From positions 2,418,001-2,482,000 of the forward strand of contig JAHBWV010000001.1 in assembly GCA_019636845.1 (NCBI GenBank): DNA of 64,000 nucleotides. The letters are read 5' to 3'. Source of the stretch: Phycisphaeraceae bacterium (lineage in GTDB: Bacteria; Planctomycetota; Phycisphaerae; Phycisphaerales; UBA1924). This document shows, one piece after another, positions 8,245 to 17,437 of this stretch. The stretch's first letter is position 1. The number at the start of each line of letters is the position of its first letter. Below the pieces are notes generated by a model. The model saw only the letters and a list, made by a program, of their open reading frames with translations, was not told where the DNA came from and ran no database searches. Both the position numbers and the translations under genes were made by a program.

Positions 8245-9858
8245 TCAGGACACGGAGCCGGTCGTTGCTTCCTGCTCGTCCTTGAGTTCGGTCATCATCA
8301 CATCGGTGGTGAGCATGAGGCCCGCGACGCTCGCGGCGTTGACGAGGGCGCTCTTGGCGACGAGGGCGGGATCGATGATCCCGGCCTTCACGAGGTCGCC
8401 GTACTCGCCGGTCGCGGCGTTGAAGCCGTAGGAACCCTTGCCGTCCTTGACCTTCTCGACCACGATGTCGCCATCGAAGCCGGCGTTGACCGCGATCTGC
8501 CACGCGCACTTCTCGACGGCGGCGAGAACGATGTCGAAGCCGAGCTTCTCGTCGCCCTTGGCCTTCTTCTGGGCGGCGGTCATGGCCTCCTGGGCGCGGA
8601 TGATGGCGACGCCGCCACCGGGGACGTATCCCTCCTTGGCGGCGGCCCGGGTGGCGTGGAGCGCGTCGTCGACGAGGTCCTTCTTTGCCTTCATTGCGAC
8701 TTCGCTGGAGCCGCCGACGCGGATCATGGCGACGCCGCCGGTGAGCTTGGCGTGACGCTCCATGAGCTTCTCACGGTCGTAGTCGCTGGTGGACTTGTCG
8801 TGCTGGGACTTGATCTGAGCGGCGCGGGCGTTGATCTCGGCCTTCTTGCCAGCGCCCTCGATGATGGTGGTGTCGTCCTTGGTGACAACGACCTTCTTGG
8901 CGCGGCCGAGCTCGGAGATCTCGATGGATTCGAGGGAGCGGCCGAGGTCTTCGGCGAAGAAGGTGCCGCCGGTGAGGACGGCGATGTCGCCGAGCATGGC
9001 CTTGCGGCGATCGCCGAAGCCGGGGGCCTTGACGGCGCAGATCTTGAGCACGCCCCGGAGGCGGTTGACGACGAGGGCGGCGAGGGCCTCGTTCTCGACT
9101 TCTTCGGCGATGACGAGGATGGGCTTGCCGCTGGTGGCGACCTTGTTGAGGAAGGGGAGGAAGTCGGTGAGGTTGCTGATCTTCTTCTCGTGGATGAGGA
9201 TGTAGCAGTCTTCGAGGACGCACTCGGCGGTCTTGGGGTTGGTCATGAAGTAAGGAGAGAGATAGCCCTTGTCGAACTGCATGCCCTCGACGTAGTCGAG
9301 CGTGGTTTCCGCGGACTTGCCCTCTTCGACTTCGACGACGCCGTCGGCGCCGACCTTGGAGATTGCTTCGGCGATGAGCTCGCCGACTTCGGTGTCGTGG
9401 TTGGCGGAGACGGAGGCGATTTTCTTGTAGTCGTCCTTGCCCTTGCACTTGACGGCCATGCCGGTGATGGCCTCGGCGGCGGCTTCGGCGGCCTTGTTGA
9501 TGCCGCGCTGGACCTGCACGGCGTTGGCACCGGTGGCGATGACGCGGAGGCCCTCGGTGAAGATTGCCTGGGCGAGGACGGTGGCGGCGGTGGTGCCGTC
9601 GCCGGCCTTGTCGGCGGTCTTCTTGGCGACCTCGTTCACGAGCTTTGCGCCCATGGAGGCGAAGGGCTCGGGGAGCGAGATTTCCTTGGAGACGGAGACG
9701 CCGTCCTTGGTGACGTGCGGACCGCCGTAGGACTTCTCGATGACGACGTGGCGACCGCTCGGGCCCATGGTGCACTTGACGGCTTCGGCGAGCTGGTCAA
9801 CGCCCTTCTTCATCTCGAGGAGGGCGGCGTCTTTGTACATGATCTGCTTCTTGGACAT
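8245..9858 (-). CDS. groEL: Chaperonin GroEL, copy 1 (no GGM tail)
   Basis: This 537-residue GroEL/Hsp60 forms the double-ring ATP-driven folding chamber. The ATP-binding signature [12 protein letters not shown], the phosphate-binding VTKDGVSV and the apical-domain [13 protein letters not shown] are all present. The C-terminus ends [10 protein letters not shown] and lacks the GGM repeats that line the cavity floor of housekeeping GroELs. The start ATG 9858 has AGAGAGGTG just upstream. It is the distal groEL of the cluster, 90 bases after a sulfotransferase gene, and has no groES of its own. Sequence differs clearly from copy 2 (e.g. [21 protein letters not shown] versus [20 protein letters not shown]), so the duplication is old. 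Confidence 0.95.
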   Translation of the reverse strand: MSKKQIMYKDAALLEMKKGVDQLAEAVKCTMGPSGRHVVIEKSYGGPHVTKDGVSVSKEISLPEPFASMGAKLVNEVAKKTADKAGDGTTAATVLAQAIFTEGLRVIATGANAVQVQRGINKAAEAAAEAITGMAVKCKGKDDYKKIASVSANHDTEVGELIAEAISKVGADGVVEVEEGKSAETTLDYVEGMQFDKGYLSPYFMTNPKTAECVLEDCYILIHEKKISNLTDFLPFLNKVATSGKPILVIAEEVENEALAALVVNRLRGVLKICAVKAPGFGDRRKAMLGDIAVLTGGTFFAEDLGRSLESIEISELGRAKKVVVTKDDTTIIEGAGKKAEINARAAQIKSQHDKSTSDYDREKLMERHAKLTGGVAMIRVGGSSEVAMKAKKDLVDDALHATRAAAKEGYVPGGGVAIIRAQEAMTAAQKKAKGDEKLGFDIVLAAVEKCAWQIAVNAGFDGDIVVEKVKDGKGSYGFNAATGEYGDLVKAGIIDPALVAKSALVNAASVAGLMLTTDVMMTELKDEQEATTGSVS

Positions 9859-9948
9859 GTGTTCACCTCTCTGAAGGACAGTGCGTGCTGTGTGTCGCGT
9901 GGCTCGACGGGGCTTGCCGCGCGGCGGTTTCGTTGACTCCGGAACGGC

Positions 9949-11871
9949 TCACCATGAGTCGTTCCTTTCGTACCCGAGGGCGATGAGTTGGTCGCCCGCG
10001 GCCTGCTTGAACCAACGACGCGCGTCGTCGGTGAAGTAGTTTGTCCAGTCGCCGACCTGCCCCTTGCGATAGAAGCCGCCGGGCGTTTCGGTCTCGAAGC
10101 CGGGTGCGGAGCGGTTGGCGGCGCTGACGGGAGCGGCTTCGGCGGGATCAAGCCCGAGGAAGCGGTAGAGGTCGGCGCGCTCGGCTTCGACGTCGGCGCG
10201 CATGCGTTCGTATCGGAGCTCGTAGAACGGTGTGCGGGCGCGGTCACGCATGACGGAGCCGACGGCGAGGTCGTGGCGCATCTGCTGAGCCCATTGGCGG
10301 GCGAGCGTGCGGACCCAGTGTTCTTCGGCGAGCAAGCGGTGCGGCTCGCGCTTGAAGAGGTCCGGGTCGGCGAGGAAGGCCTGTTGCAGGGCGAGCATGC
10401 GTCCGGCGTAGAGGGGGTCTTTGAGCATCGCGCCGCCGGAGGCGAGTTCGTGGAAGGTGCGGCTGATGAGGACATCGCGTCCGTCGCGGACGAGGAGGAT
10501 GTGGGGCGCGCCGGGAATGAGGACACGGAGGGCGCGGGGCGTTTTGTCGCCGAGCCAGGTCGCGTCGGGCTTGTGGACCGTGATCGCGCCCATGATGCGG
10601 CGGACGGCGTCGCGTGCGGCACGCTCGGCCTCGGTGCGGACGGGCTCGTGGTGGGCGACGTGCCAGGGCCAGCGGGTCAGTTGGTCGAAGGCGTTTCGCA
10701 GGGCCTCGAAGCGGAACTCACCCTGCGCGAACGTGCGCGGGTGGAGGTTCATCACGGCGACGGTCCAAGTGGTGCCGGAGCGGGGATGGCCGCAGATGAA
10801 GAAGAGATTGCGTGTGATGCCGTCGATGGTGATGGTGTGCTCGGGCGAAGCACCGGGAAGTGGCGCGGGATCGGCGTGGGCCTCGATGAGCGCGGGATCG
10901 TGGTGGGTGTGGGGCGTGTGGATGGCGGGCGCGGGTTGCGCGGGTGGGGTGGCCCCGGTGACGGAGGGTGCGATCTCGGTGATCCACGAGTTGTTGTGTG
11001 CGTCGATCGGGGCATAGCCGGCGGAGGCGAGGGCTGGGCCGGCTTCATCGTGGAAGGCGAGCGCGTTCTCGCGCGTGAAGAAGCGTCGCCACGATCCGGG
11101 CGCGACATCGTGGGCGTCGGGCGTCTCTGCGGCGCGGGGTGTACGTGTCTGCACCTCCAGGAGAGAGCCGAGTGCACGGGCGGAAGTTCCGGAGGTTGCG
11201 AGGTCCTCGAATCGGATGACGAGCGTGCGTGAGCCGGAGGCGGCGAGGCGTTTCAGTGCCGCGAGGTCGGAGTGCACGCGTGCGGCCCAGGTCCGTGCGA
11301 GTTGGCGGAGCCAGGGTTCGAGCCAGAGGAGGCGATGGGGACGATCGCGGAGGAGGTTCGGATCGCGCCGGAGTTCCTCGCGGAGATGCTCCAATCGGGC
11401 GCGGTATCGCTGGTCGCTGAAGAGAGAGTCCGGTCCGGCGTGTGTGCCAGTCAACTGGCGGAGGGCCTCGGCGACGACGACGTCGCGGCCGTCGCGGACG
11501 AGATAGATGTATGTCGCGCCGGGAAGGATCTCGTCCACGGGTTCCTGGGCGATGTCGGCGATCCAGCGGATGGCGTGAGTGTCGGGGATCGCGGCGTGCA
11601 TCGTGGCGCGGACAAGGTCGTTTGTCGCGCGGATGAGCGCAGCCGCGCCGGGGGCTTCGAGCGTGGTTGCGGCGCGTCGCGCTGCGGCGACGACCGGGCC
11701 GAGGCCGAACGTGCCGGTGGTGACGATGCCGGAGGAGTGGAGCATCGCGGCGAGGGTTTCCAGGCCGCTTGAAGGGTGGGCGCGGAGAAAGAGTTCGCGT
11801 GCTGCGTTGTGTGCGTCCGACGTTGGGGCATCGACGTGGATCGGCGGTGTGGCGCGGAGCTGGGTGGTCAT
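9949..11871 (-). CDS. Tandem-domain sulfotransferase, N-terminal domain degenerate
   Basis: The protein has 640 residues in two homologous PAPS-dependent sulfotransferase-type domains. The C-terminal domain (about residues 345-640) has an intact 5'-phosphosulfate loop, FFICGHPRSGTTW, and an intact 3'-phosphate motif, HILLVRDGRDVLISRTFHE. The N-terminal domain (about 20-320) keeps the 3' motif (YIYLVRDGRDVVVAEAL) and the RFFTRENALAFHDEAGPAL tail, but its P-loop has decayed to FLRAHPSSGLETL, lacking the G-x-x-x-S-G-T pattern. It therefore probably contributes structure or acceptor binding. No signal peptide is seen. The start overlaps the stop of the upstream sulfotransferase gene by ATGA (11868-11871), implying coupled translation. 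The acceptor (carbohydrate, lipid or protein) is unknown. Confidence 0.85.
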   Translation of the reverse strand: MTTQLRATPPIHVDAPTSDAHNAARELFLRAHPSSGLETLAAMLHSSGIVTTGTFGLGPVVAAARRAATTLEAPGAAALIRATNDLVRATMHAAIPDTHAIRWIADIAQEPVDEILPGATYIYLVRDGRDVVVAEALRQLTGTHAGPDSLFSDQRYRARLEHLREELRRDPNLLRDRPHRLLWLEPWLRQLARTWAARVHSDLAALKRLAASGSRTLVIRFEDLATSGTSARALGSLLEVQTRTPRAAETPDAHDVAPGSWRRFFTRENALAFHDEAGPALASAGYAPIDAHNNSWITEIAPSVTGATPPAQPAPAIHTPHTHHDPALIEAHADPAPLPGASPEHTITIDGITRNLFFICGHPRSGTTWTVAVMNLHPRTFAQGEFRFEALRNAFDQLTRWPWHVAHHEPVRTEAERAARDAVRRIMGAITVHKPDATWLGDKTPRALRVLIPGAPHILLVRDGRDVLISRTFHELASGGAMLKDPLYAGRMLALQQAFLADPDLFKREPHRLLAEEHWVRTLARQWAQQMRHDLAVGSVMRDRARTPFYELRYERMRADVEAERADLYRFLGLDPAEAAPVSAANRSAPGFETETPGGFYRKGQVGDWTNYFTDDARRWFKQAAGDQLIALGYERNDSW

Positions 11872-12974
11872 GCGTGACCTCCCCCGCTCTTTGCGGCTTT
11901 GCTATCCCACTCGCTTCCGGACGATTCGTAGCCGAGGGTGACGAGCATCTCGCCGGCTTCTTCCGCGAACCAGCGGCGGGCGTCGGGCGTGAAGTAGTTC
12001 TCCCAATCGCCGCGTTTGCCGCTGCGGTAGAAGGAGGTCGGGCCTTGGCCCTTGCCGTCGAAGCCGGGCTTTGCGAGCGGATTGGCGTCGATGGGTGCGG
12101 CCTCGTCGGGGTTGACGCCGAGGAACTCGTACATGCGTCGGCGTTGGGCCTCGGGATCGGCGTGGACGGCTTCGTAGCGGACTTCGAGGACCTTGCCGTC
12201 GAGCTCGCCTCGTTGGTATCGGCCCTTTGCGAACTCGTCGCGACGGGCGCGGGTCGCCCAGACGCGGGCGACGTGGCGGACCCAGGGCTCTGAGGTGAGC
12301 AGTTGCTCGGGGTGTTTCTCGAAGTGGCTCGGATCGGCCTTGAGCAGGTCGAGGAGCGCGAGCATGTCGCGCTTCCAGGGTTCGCGTGTGATGAGTTCGT
12401 TGTCGATTCGGAGCTGGTGGAAGGTCCAGCTGACGCAGACATCGCGACCGTCGCGGATGAGGTGGATGGTGGGTGCGCCCGGAAGCATCTGGAAGACTTC
12501 GCGGGGCGTCATGTCGCCGATGACATCGGCATGCGGGCGAAGGTTCACGGTCGTGAGCATGCACTCGCGGACGAGGCGCTGCATGTTGCGGCGGGCGATC
12601 TCGCGCATGGGGTCGTAGTGGCCGAGGTGCCAGTCGTGCTTCTCAAACTGCCAGAGCCCGCCGTAGAGCATCTCGAAGTGGTACTCGCCCTGGATGTTGA
12701 TGCGGGGATGGAGGTTGAGGAGTGACTGCATCCAGTGCGTGCCGGAGCGGGGGTGGCCGCAGAGGAAGAAGAAGGAGCGTTCGACTCCCTGATAGACCTG
12801 GTGGAAGCCATCGCGGGAGTGGCCCTCGGCGAGTGATTTGGCTCCTTCATGTGCGGTGTTGTTCGCCGGTGTCTTTGGCTCGATGCTGAGCGTGAGAGCG
12901 GCATCGGCGCGCGGTGCGTCGGTCGGCGCTTCGCTGCCGGAGAGACGCTTCAGGATGCCGCGCACCGATGCCAC
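11868..12974 (-). CDS. Sulfotransferase family protein
   Basis: The protein has 368 residues from GTG 12974. The open frame runs on to 13403, but that part overlaps groES in another frame and is low-complexity, so I begin after groES (28-base gap). PAPS-binding motifs are intact: FFFLCGHPRSGTHWMQSLLN (5'-phosphosulfate loop) and IHLIRDGRDVCVSWTFHQL (3'-phosphate site). The C-terminal part has GDWENYFTPDARRWFAEEAG, the domain closing common to the sulfotransferase_1/3 families. It is closely similar in layout to the C-terminal half of the following 640-residue protein, so the two genes look like duplicates. No signal peptide was recognised. Sitting directly after groES, it may share the heat-shock transcript. 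Confidence 0.85.
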   Translation of the reverse strand: MASVRGILKRLSGSEAPTDAPRADAALTLSIEPKTPANNTAHEGAKSLAEGHSRDGFHQVYQGVERSFFFLCGHPRSGTHWMQSLLNLHPRINIQGEYHFEMLYGGLWQFEKHDWHLGHYDPMREIARRNMQRLVRECMLTTVNLRPHADVIGDMTPREVFQMLPGAPTIHLIRDGRDVCVSWTFHQLRIDNELITREPWKRDMLALLDLLKADPSHFEKHPEQLLTSEPWVRHVARVWATRARRDEFAKGRYQRGELDGKVLEVRYEAVHADPEAQRRRMYEFLGVNPDEAAPIDANPLAKPGFDGKGQGPTSFYRSGKRGDWENYFTPDARRWFAEEAGEMLVTLGYESSGSEWDSKAAKSGGGHA

Positions 12975-13002
12975 GCGATTGCCTCGTTGTGTGTGACGAG
13001 AC

Positions 13003-13290
13003 TCAGCCGATGACGCCGAGGAGCTCGTTCTCGCGGATGATGAGGTGCTTGTCGCCCTTGATCTCGACCTCGGTGCCGGCGTACTTGCCGAAGACGACGG
13101 TGTCGCCGACCTTGACGGAGAGGTGGGCGCGCTTGCCGTTCTCGAGGAGCTTGCCGGGCCCTGTGGAGACGACCTTGCCCTGCATGGGCTTCTCTTTGGC
13201 GGATTCGGGGAGGTAGAGGCCCGAGGCGGTCTTGGTCTCGGCTTCGAGGGGCTTGACGAGGACGCGATCTTCGAGGGGTTTGACGGCCAT
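13003..13290 (-). CDS. groES: Co-chaperonin GroES
   Basis: This is a 95-residue GroES, the heptameric lid of the GroEL chamber. Conserved elements are PLEDRVLVKPLEAE at the N-terminus, the mobile loop around TASGLYLPESAKEKPMQG (IXL-like GLY-L contact), and the roof and C-terminal strands KYAGTEVEIKGDKHLIIRE with the family ending ELLGVI. It is the only groES in the window and lies 176 bases downstream of groEL2, so groEL precedes groES, the reverse of the usual order. ATG 13290 is preceded by GGAG. Confidence 0.97.
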   Translation of the reverse strand: MAVKPLEDRVLVKPLEAETKTASGLYLPESAKEKPMQGKVVSTGPGKLLENGKRAHLSVKVGDTVVFGKYAGTEVEIKGDKHLIIRENELLGVIG

Positions 13291-13466
13291 GTTGATTCTC
13301 CAGAGGTCGTGCGGCGGGTTGCCGCGTGTTGGTGCTTCGTGAATCTGACTTGCACCCGAGTGGGGTGCGGGGGTTGGGGCGCTCTCTCTCCGAGGGCAGT
13401 CATTGCCTATGGCTCGGTCGGTCTGTGGCTCTTGATTTTGCTGCCGACGGGATTCTGAGCCGAGTG

Positions 13467-15149
13467 TCAGTGCGCGTGGGCGTGGCCCGCGTGCTCGTCC
13501 TTCTTCTCGGCCTTCTCGGTGATGATGCAGTCGGCGGTGAGGAGGATGGTCGCGACGCTGGCGGCGTTCTGGAGGGCGAGGCGATCGACCTTTGCGGGTG
13601 TGATGACACCCATATCGACGAGGTCGCCGTACTCCTCGGTCAGCGCGTTGAAGCCGAAGTTTGCGGACTTGTTCTCGGCGACCTTCGCGACGACGACGGA
13701 TCCCTTGACGCCCGCGTTGTCGGCGATGGTGCGGAGGGGGACGCCGAGGGCCTGGTAGACCACGTCGAGCCCTGCGGCGTAATCGTACTTCACGCGGCCG
13801 ACCTCGTCGGCGGAGAGATCCTCTGCCTGAGCGGCCTTGCCGAAGACTGCCTTGTGCTCTTTGAGCTTCTCGATGGCGGCGCGGGCGCGGATGAAGGAGG
13901 TGCCGCCGCCGGGGACGATGCCCTCTGCGAGCGCGGCGCGGGTGGCGTGGAGGGCGTCTTCGACGCGGGCCTTCTTCTCCTTGAGTTCGGCCTCGGATGC
14001 GGCTCCGACGCTGACCTGCGCGACGCCGCCGGCGAGCTTGGCGAGGCGTTCCTGGAGCTTCTCGCGGTCATAGTCGCTGGTGGTGCGCTCGATTTCGGCG
14101 CGGATCTGGGTGATGCGTGCCTGGATGGACTTGCTGTCGCCCGCGCCCTCGATGATGGTGGTGTTGTCGGCGTCGATTTCGATCTTCTTGGCCATGCCGA
14201 GGTGCTTGATCTCGACCTTGTCGAGTTCGATGCCGAGGTCCTTCATGATGGCGGTTGCGCCGGTCAGGATCGCGATGTCTTCGAGCATGGCCTTGCGGCG
14301 GTCGCCGTAGCCGGGTGCCTTGACGGCGGCGACCTGGAGTGTGCCCCGGAGCTTGTTGATGACGAGCGTGCTGAGGGCTTCGCCCGCGATGTCCTCGGCG
14401 ATGATGAGGAGGGGCTTCTTGGCCTGCATGACTTTTTCGAGCAGGGGGACGAGCTTGCTTACGGACTCGATCTTGTCCTCGTGGATGAGGACGAGGCACT
14501 TGTCGAGTTCGACCTTCATGTCGTCGACGTTGGTGACGAAGTTGGGGGAGAGGAAGCCACGGTCGAACTGCATGCCCTCGACAACGGTGACCTCTGTCTC
14601 GAGGGACTTGCCCTCTTCGACGGTGATGACGCCGTCCTTGCCGACACGATCGAAGGCATCGGCCATGATCTTGCCGACCTCGGCGTCGTTGTTGGCGGAG
14701 ATGGCGGCGACGTTCTGGATGTCGGCCTTGCCCTTGACGGGGGTGGAGAGGTCGTCGATGGCCTTGGAGGCGGTGGTGACGGCCTGCTTCATGCCGCGGA
14801 CGAGGGCGTTGGCGTCGACACCGGCGGCGATGTACTTGAGCCCCTCGCGGAAGAGGGCCTCGGCGAGGACGGTGGCGGTGGTGGTTCCGTCGCCGGCATC
14901 GTCGGAGGTCTTGCTTGCGGCCTGCTTGACGAGCAGGGCTCCCATGTTCTCGGCCTTGTTGCGGAGTTCGATCTCCTCGGCAACGGTGACGCCGTCCTTG
15001 GTGACGGTGGGCCCGCCCCAGGACTTGTCGATGACGGCGTTGCGGCCGCGGGGCCCGAGGGTGGCCTTGACGGCCTTGGCGAGTTTCTCGACGCCAGCGA
15101 GAAGGGCCTGACGTGCCTCGATGTCGAACGTGAGTTCTTTGGATGCCAT
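13467..15149 (-). CDS. groEL: Chaperonin GroEL, copy 2 (His-rich tail)
   Basis: This is a 560-residue GroEL beginning [14 protein letters not shown] at ATG 15149. The frame extends to 15215, but the upstream codons do not look coding, and GGAG precedes 15149. It carries the usual signatures: [18 protein letters not shown] (ATP site), [12 protein letters not shown], and [16 protein letters not shown] in the apical domain. Instead of a GGM tail it ends with [12 protein letters not shown], a short His-rich metal-binding-like tail reminiscent of the GroEL1 paralogue of mycobacteria. It is the first gene of the cluster groEL2-groES-sulfotransferases-groEL1. The 263-base region upstream contains one CIRCE-like half-site, not a full CIRCE element. 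Confidence 0.95.
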   Translation of the reverse strand: MASKELTFDIEARQALLAGVEKLAKAVKATLGPRGRNAVIDKSWGGPTVTKDGVTVAEEIELRNKAENMGALLVKQAASKTSDDAGDGTTTATVLAEALFREGLKYIAAGVDANALVRGMKQAVTTASKAIDDLSTPVKGKADIQNVAAISANNDAEVGKIMADAFDRVGKDGVITVEEGKSLETEVTVVEGMQFDRGFLSPNFVTNVDDMKVELDKCLVLIHEDKIESVSKLVPLLEKVMQAKKPLLIIAEDIAGEALSTLVINKLRGTLQVAAVKAPGYGDRRKAMLEDIAILTGATAIMKDLGIELDKVEIKHLGMAKKIEIDADNTTIIEGAGDSKSIQARITQIRAEIERTTSDYDREKLQERLAKLAGGVAQVSVGAASEAELKEKKARVEDALHATRAALAEGIVPGGGTSFIRARAAIEKLKEHKAVFGKAAQAEDLSADEVGRVKYDYAAGLDVVYQALGVPLRTIADNAGVKGSVVVAKVAENKSANFGFNALTEEYGDLVDMGVITPAKVDRLALQNAASVATILLTADCIITEKAEKKDEHAGHAHAH

Positions 15150-15412
15150 GGGTTCAAGTCTCCGAAAGACGAATGTGTCTTGATATGACGGCCTGATTGG
15201 GGTGCCACTGGGCACGACCGAACAAAGACTTACCCGCGCGAGGACGATCGCGCGGTTGGGTGTATGGTGGACATGGCAAGCAGAGTGCCAACCGGCGATC
15301 CGTCACAAATCCAGCATTCGCAATTCTTTAAGCATGATGGAGGTTGGCTGGTGCGCTTCGATGCCTGACATCGAGCGAGCAAAGCCGACGGCAACCTGCC
15401 AGAACGGCAGTC

Positions 15413-15889
15413 TTACCTTCTGGGGTCGTGGCCGTCGAGACGTTCGATTCTCCACACCCATCCATCGTGGTCGGTACGGATCACGCGGGTGGGTGTGTAG
15501 AGGTCGATGCTCCACCCAAAGCAGAGCGAGAGCCAGAGGGCTGAGACGACTTCTTCGCGTTGACTGGGCGTGAACGATTGCCCTGGCCAGACGTCGATTT
15601 CGGGGTGAGAGCACGAGTCTCCTCTGATCAACCCCATGAGGTGGGGACACTCGTTGCACGGCCAAGCACCATACTCGCAAATGGCTATCAGGGCGTCGAT
15701 GCCGCGGCGTGGAATGAGCCACTCAATCTCGCTCCGTACGATTGAGAGCAATCGCCCCGGGGTCAGCGACTCGATACTGCGTGCCTCAGGCGGCCTGGCT
15801 CTTCGGCGATCGAGATCGAGCCACTCGCGATCCGCGCCGAGATGTCGGGAGAGCCATGCGTCGATTTCGGCTACTTTGAGAAGTGCCAT
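15413..15889 (-). CDS. Small soluble protein, unknown function
   Basis: The protein has 158 residues from ATG 15889 (GAGG five bases upstream; an upstream in-frame ATG at 15949 would overlap the nuoA start region and is less likely). It is soluble and rich in Trp and Cys. Visible features are an N-terminal helix MALLKVAEIDAWLSRHLGAD, the middle CEYGAWPCNECPHLMGL with three Cys (possible metal site), and the C-terminal strand segment DLYTPTRVIRTDHDGWVWRIE. There is no membrane segment. I do not recognise a family; SMI1/KNR4-like immunity folds have a comparable size, but no diagnostic motif supports that. It is divergent from nuoA. Confidence 0.6.
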   Translation of the reverse strand: MALLKVAEIDAWLSRHLGADREWLDLDRRRARPPEARSIESLTPGRLLSIVRSEIEWLIPRRGIDALIAICEYGAWPCNECPHLMGLIRGDSCSHPEIDVWPGQSFTPSQREEVVSALWLSLCFGWSIDLYTPTRVIRTDHDGWVWRIERLDGHDPRR

Positions 15890-15901
15890 GCGTTCCTCGC
15901 G

Positions 15902-15930
15902 TTGGCTGGAGATTCCTGAGGGTGTACGAT
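15902..15930 (+). promoter_or_regulatory. Putative nuoA promoter, leaderless type
   Basis: TTGGCT (15902-15907), a 17-base spacer and TACGAT (15925-15930) sit with the -10 hexamer only 8 bases before the nuoA ATG. Transcription would therefore start at or next to the ATG. No Shine-Dalgarno is present between them. Confidence 0.5.
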
Positions 15931-15938
15931 AGCGACCT

Positions 15939-16337
15939 ATGCCGAGCACTCTCGCAGCGGTTGAGTTGAACAGTTACCTGCCGATCTTCATCATTCTGTT
16001 GATGGCGGTGACCTTTGCCGTGGCGAATGTGGCGGGTTCACTCTTGATCGGTCCGCAGCGGAAGGGCGGCAACAAGGGGATCGCGTATGAGTCGGGTATG
16101 AACCCGGTTGGAACGGCGCGGAAGCGGTTCAACGTGCGGTTTTATCTGATCGCGATGGTGTTTCTCGTGTTCGACGTTGAGATCATCTTCCTGTATCCGT
16201 GGGCGGCGACGTTCCCGAACATCGATCCCGGCTCTCCGGACTCGCTGGTGTGGCTCGGTCGAATTCTCTTCTTCCTGTTCACAACGGTTGTGGCGTATGT
16301 CTACGGGTTCCGCAAGGGCGTGTTCCGGTTTGACTGA
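15939..16337 (+). CDS. nuoA: NADH-quinone oxidoreductase subunit A
   Basis: NuoA (ND3) is a small membrane subunit of respiratory complex I, contacting the junction between the peripheral arm and the proton-pumping arm. The 132-residue protein has three transmembrane helices (about 13-35, 68-90 and 100-122). The conserved loop after helix 1 carries YESGMNPVGTARKRFNVRFY. The family signature FDVEIIFLYPWA is in helix 2. It normally heads a nuoA-N operon, but here the next gene is an EAL-domain gene 230 bases away, so it is a solitary copy. The remaining subunits must lie elsewhere. ATG 15939 appears leaderless. Confidence 0.95.
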   Translation: MPSTLAAVELNSYLPIFIILLMAVTFAVANVAGSLLIGPQRKGGNKGIAYESGMNPVGTARKRFNVRFYLIAMVFLVFDVEIIFLYPWAATFPNIDPGSPDSLVWLGRILFFLFTTVVAYVYGFRKGVFRFD

Positions 16338-16568
16338 GTCCGCGTCTGTGAGAGGGTGTTGATGGGCGTCTGATAACCAGTGGTTTGCTGCGATTGCCCG
16401 AGAACGCACCGGCACAACCGCCCGGGGCGGATCAGGTGGTGTTGGTTGCGCTCTGCCGGCACGGAACGGGTTGACAGCCAACAGGAATGGCGGCGTGGTG
16501 CCGATCGAGGGTGACGGCGCGGGGCGACCCGGGCCTGCTCGGACACCCGAAGATCTGGAAAGCCATTC
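16338..16568. other. Intergenic region nuoA to EAL gene
   Basis: 231 bases. A short GC-rich hairpin (CCGCC with GGCGG, around 16417-16430) could end the nuoA transcript, but there is no T-tract. Nothing else is recognised. Confidence 0.4.
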
Positions 16569-17399
16569 ATGAGCAGCAAGAGGGGATCAACCGGGCTCTT
16601 TTCGCCTGCTATGCCGAGCATCGCGACGACGCATCATGATCTGGTTGAACTGATTACCTCGCGACGGATGGGTGCTGCGTTTCAGCCGATCGTTGATGTT
16701 GCAGGGGGACGGATCGCGGGGGTGGAGGCGTTGGTGCGACCTGCGCCGACGGTGAGCTTCACGACGCCGAGCGAGTTGTTTGATAGCGCTGAGCAGTTGG
16801 GGATGCTGTGGATGCTTGAGGAGGCGATCCGGCGGGTGACGTTTCGCGCTGCGGCTCCGTGGCCTGATGATGTCCTGCTGTTTCTGAACACGACGCCGGA
16901 TGTGGTGGGCCACCCGGAGTTTGCGGATGCGTTGCTGGGTGCGGCGCATGAGATCGCCGGGCTGGGGCCGGACCGGCTGGTGATCGAGATCACGGAGCGA
17001 GCGTCTGAGTCGCGATTTGATGAGCTGCGGCGTGCGGTTGAGGAGTTGAGGGAGAGGGGTGTGCAGATCGCGCTTGACGATGTTGGGGCGGGTTCCAACG
17101 GGCTCAAGCGGATCTCGCAGTTGCGGCCGTCGTGGCTGAAACTCGACAGGGACCTGGTGTCGGGGATCGATTCGGACCCGATGAGGCAGCGGCTGGTGCG
17201 ATCGATGGTGACGTTCTCTGAGGGTGCCGGGATCAGCATGATCGCAGAGGGCATCGAGCGGCGGGCGGAGCTGGGCACGATTGTTGATCTGGGTATCTCG
17301 TATGTTCAGGGGTTCCTTGTCGGCTTTCCGACGACTCGCTGCGCGGCGATCGCGGGTGGCGCGGTGACGCGCACGCTCGAGGCATTGTCCAGGTGCTGA
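16569..17399 (+). CDS. EAL-domain protein, probable cyclic-di-GMP phosphodiesterase
   Basis: The 276-residue cytoplasmic protein is essentially a lone EAL domain, with no sensor or GGDEF domain visible. Catalytic and metal-site motifs are present in order: VEALVRP (EAL), LNTTPD (Asn), VIEITERA (Glu), ALDDVGAGSNGL (DD pair; the usual DFGTGYSSL loop is altered), LKLDRDLV (Lys), IAEGIE (Glu) and QGFLVGFP. Since all metal ligands appear intact, degradation of c-di-GMP to pGpG is likely, although the altered loop-6 may reduce activity. GGAAAG lies upstream of ATG 16569. It could influence secretion through the GspE N-terminal domain encoded about 28 kb away, but that is speculation. Confidence 0.88.
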   Translation: MSSKRGSTGLFSPAMPSIATTHHDLVELITSRRMGAAFQPIVDVAGGRIAGVEALVRPAPTVSFTTPSELFDSAEQLGMLWMLEEAIRRVTFRAAAPWPDDVLLFLNTTPDVVGHPEFADALLGAAHEIAGLGPDRLVIEITERASESRFDELRRAVEELRERGVQIALDDVGAGSNGLKRISQLRPSWLKLDRDLVSGIDSDPMRQRLVRSMVTFSEGAGISMIAEGIERRAELGTIVDLGISYVQGFLVGFPTTRCAAIAGGAVTRTLEALSRC

Positions 17400-17437
17400 G
17401 CCGCGCCGGGAGACGGCTGGATCCCTAGCGTTCTCGC

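Noticed and set aside
8656-9936. A 426-residue plus-strand frame antisense to groEL1
   Set aside because: Shadow of a highly conserved gene.
11045-12442. A 465-residue minus-strand frame within the sulfotransferase genes
   Set aside because: Ser/Thr/Pro/Arg-rich composition; the overlapping frames contain the conserved sulfotransferase motifs.
13326-15188. A 620-residue open frame antisense to groEL2
   Set aside because: Acidic, Gly/Val/Asp-rich composition caused by the high GC3 of groEL2 on the opposite strand; no motif, and groEL2 is unambiguous.
15283-15291. A CIRCE-like half-site (TTGGCACTC on the minus strand) upstream of groEL2
   Set aside because: The second inverted half GAGTGCTAA is missing at the expected 9-base spacing, so HrcA control is not supported by sequence.
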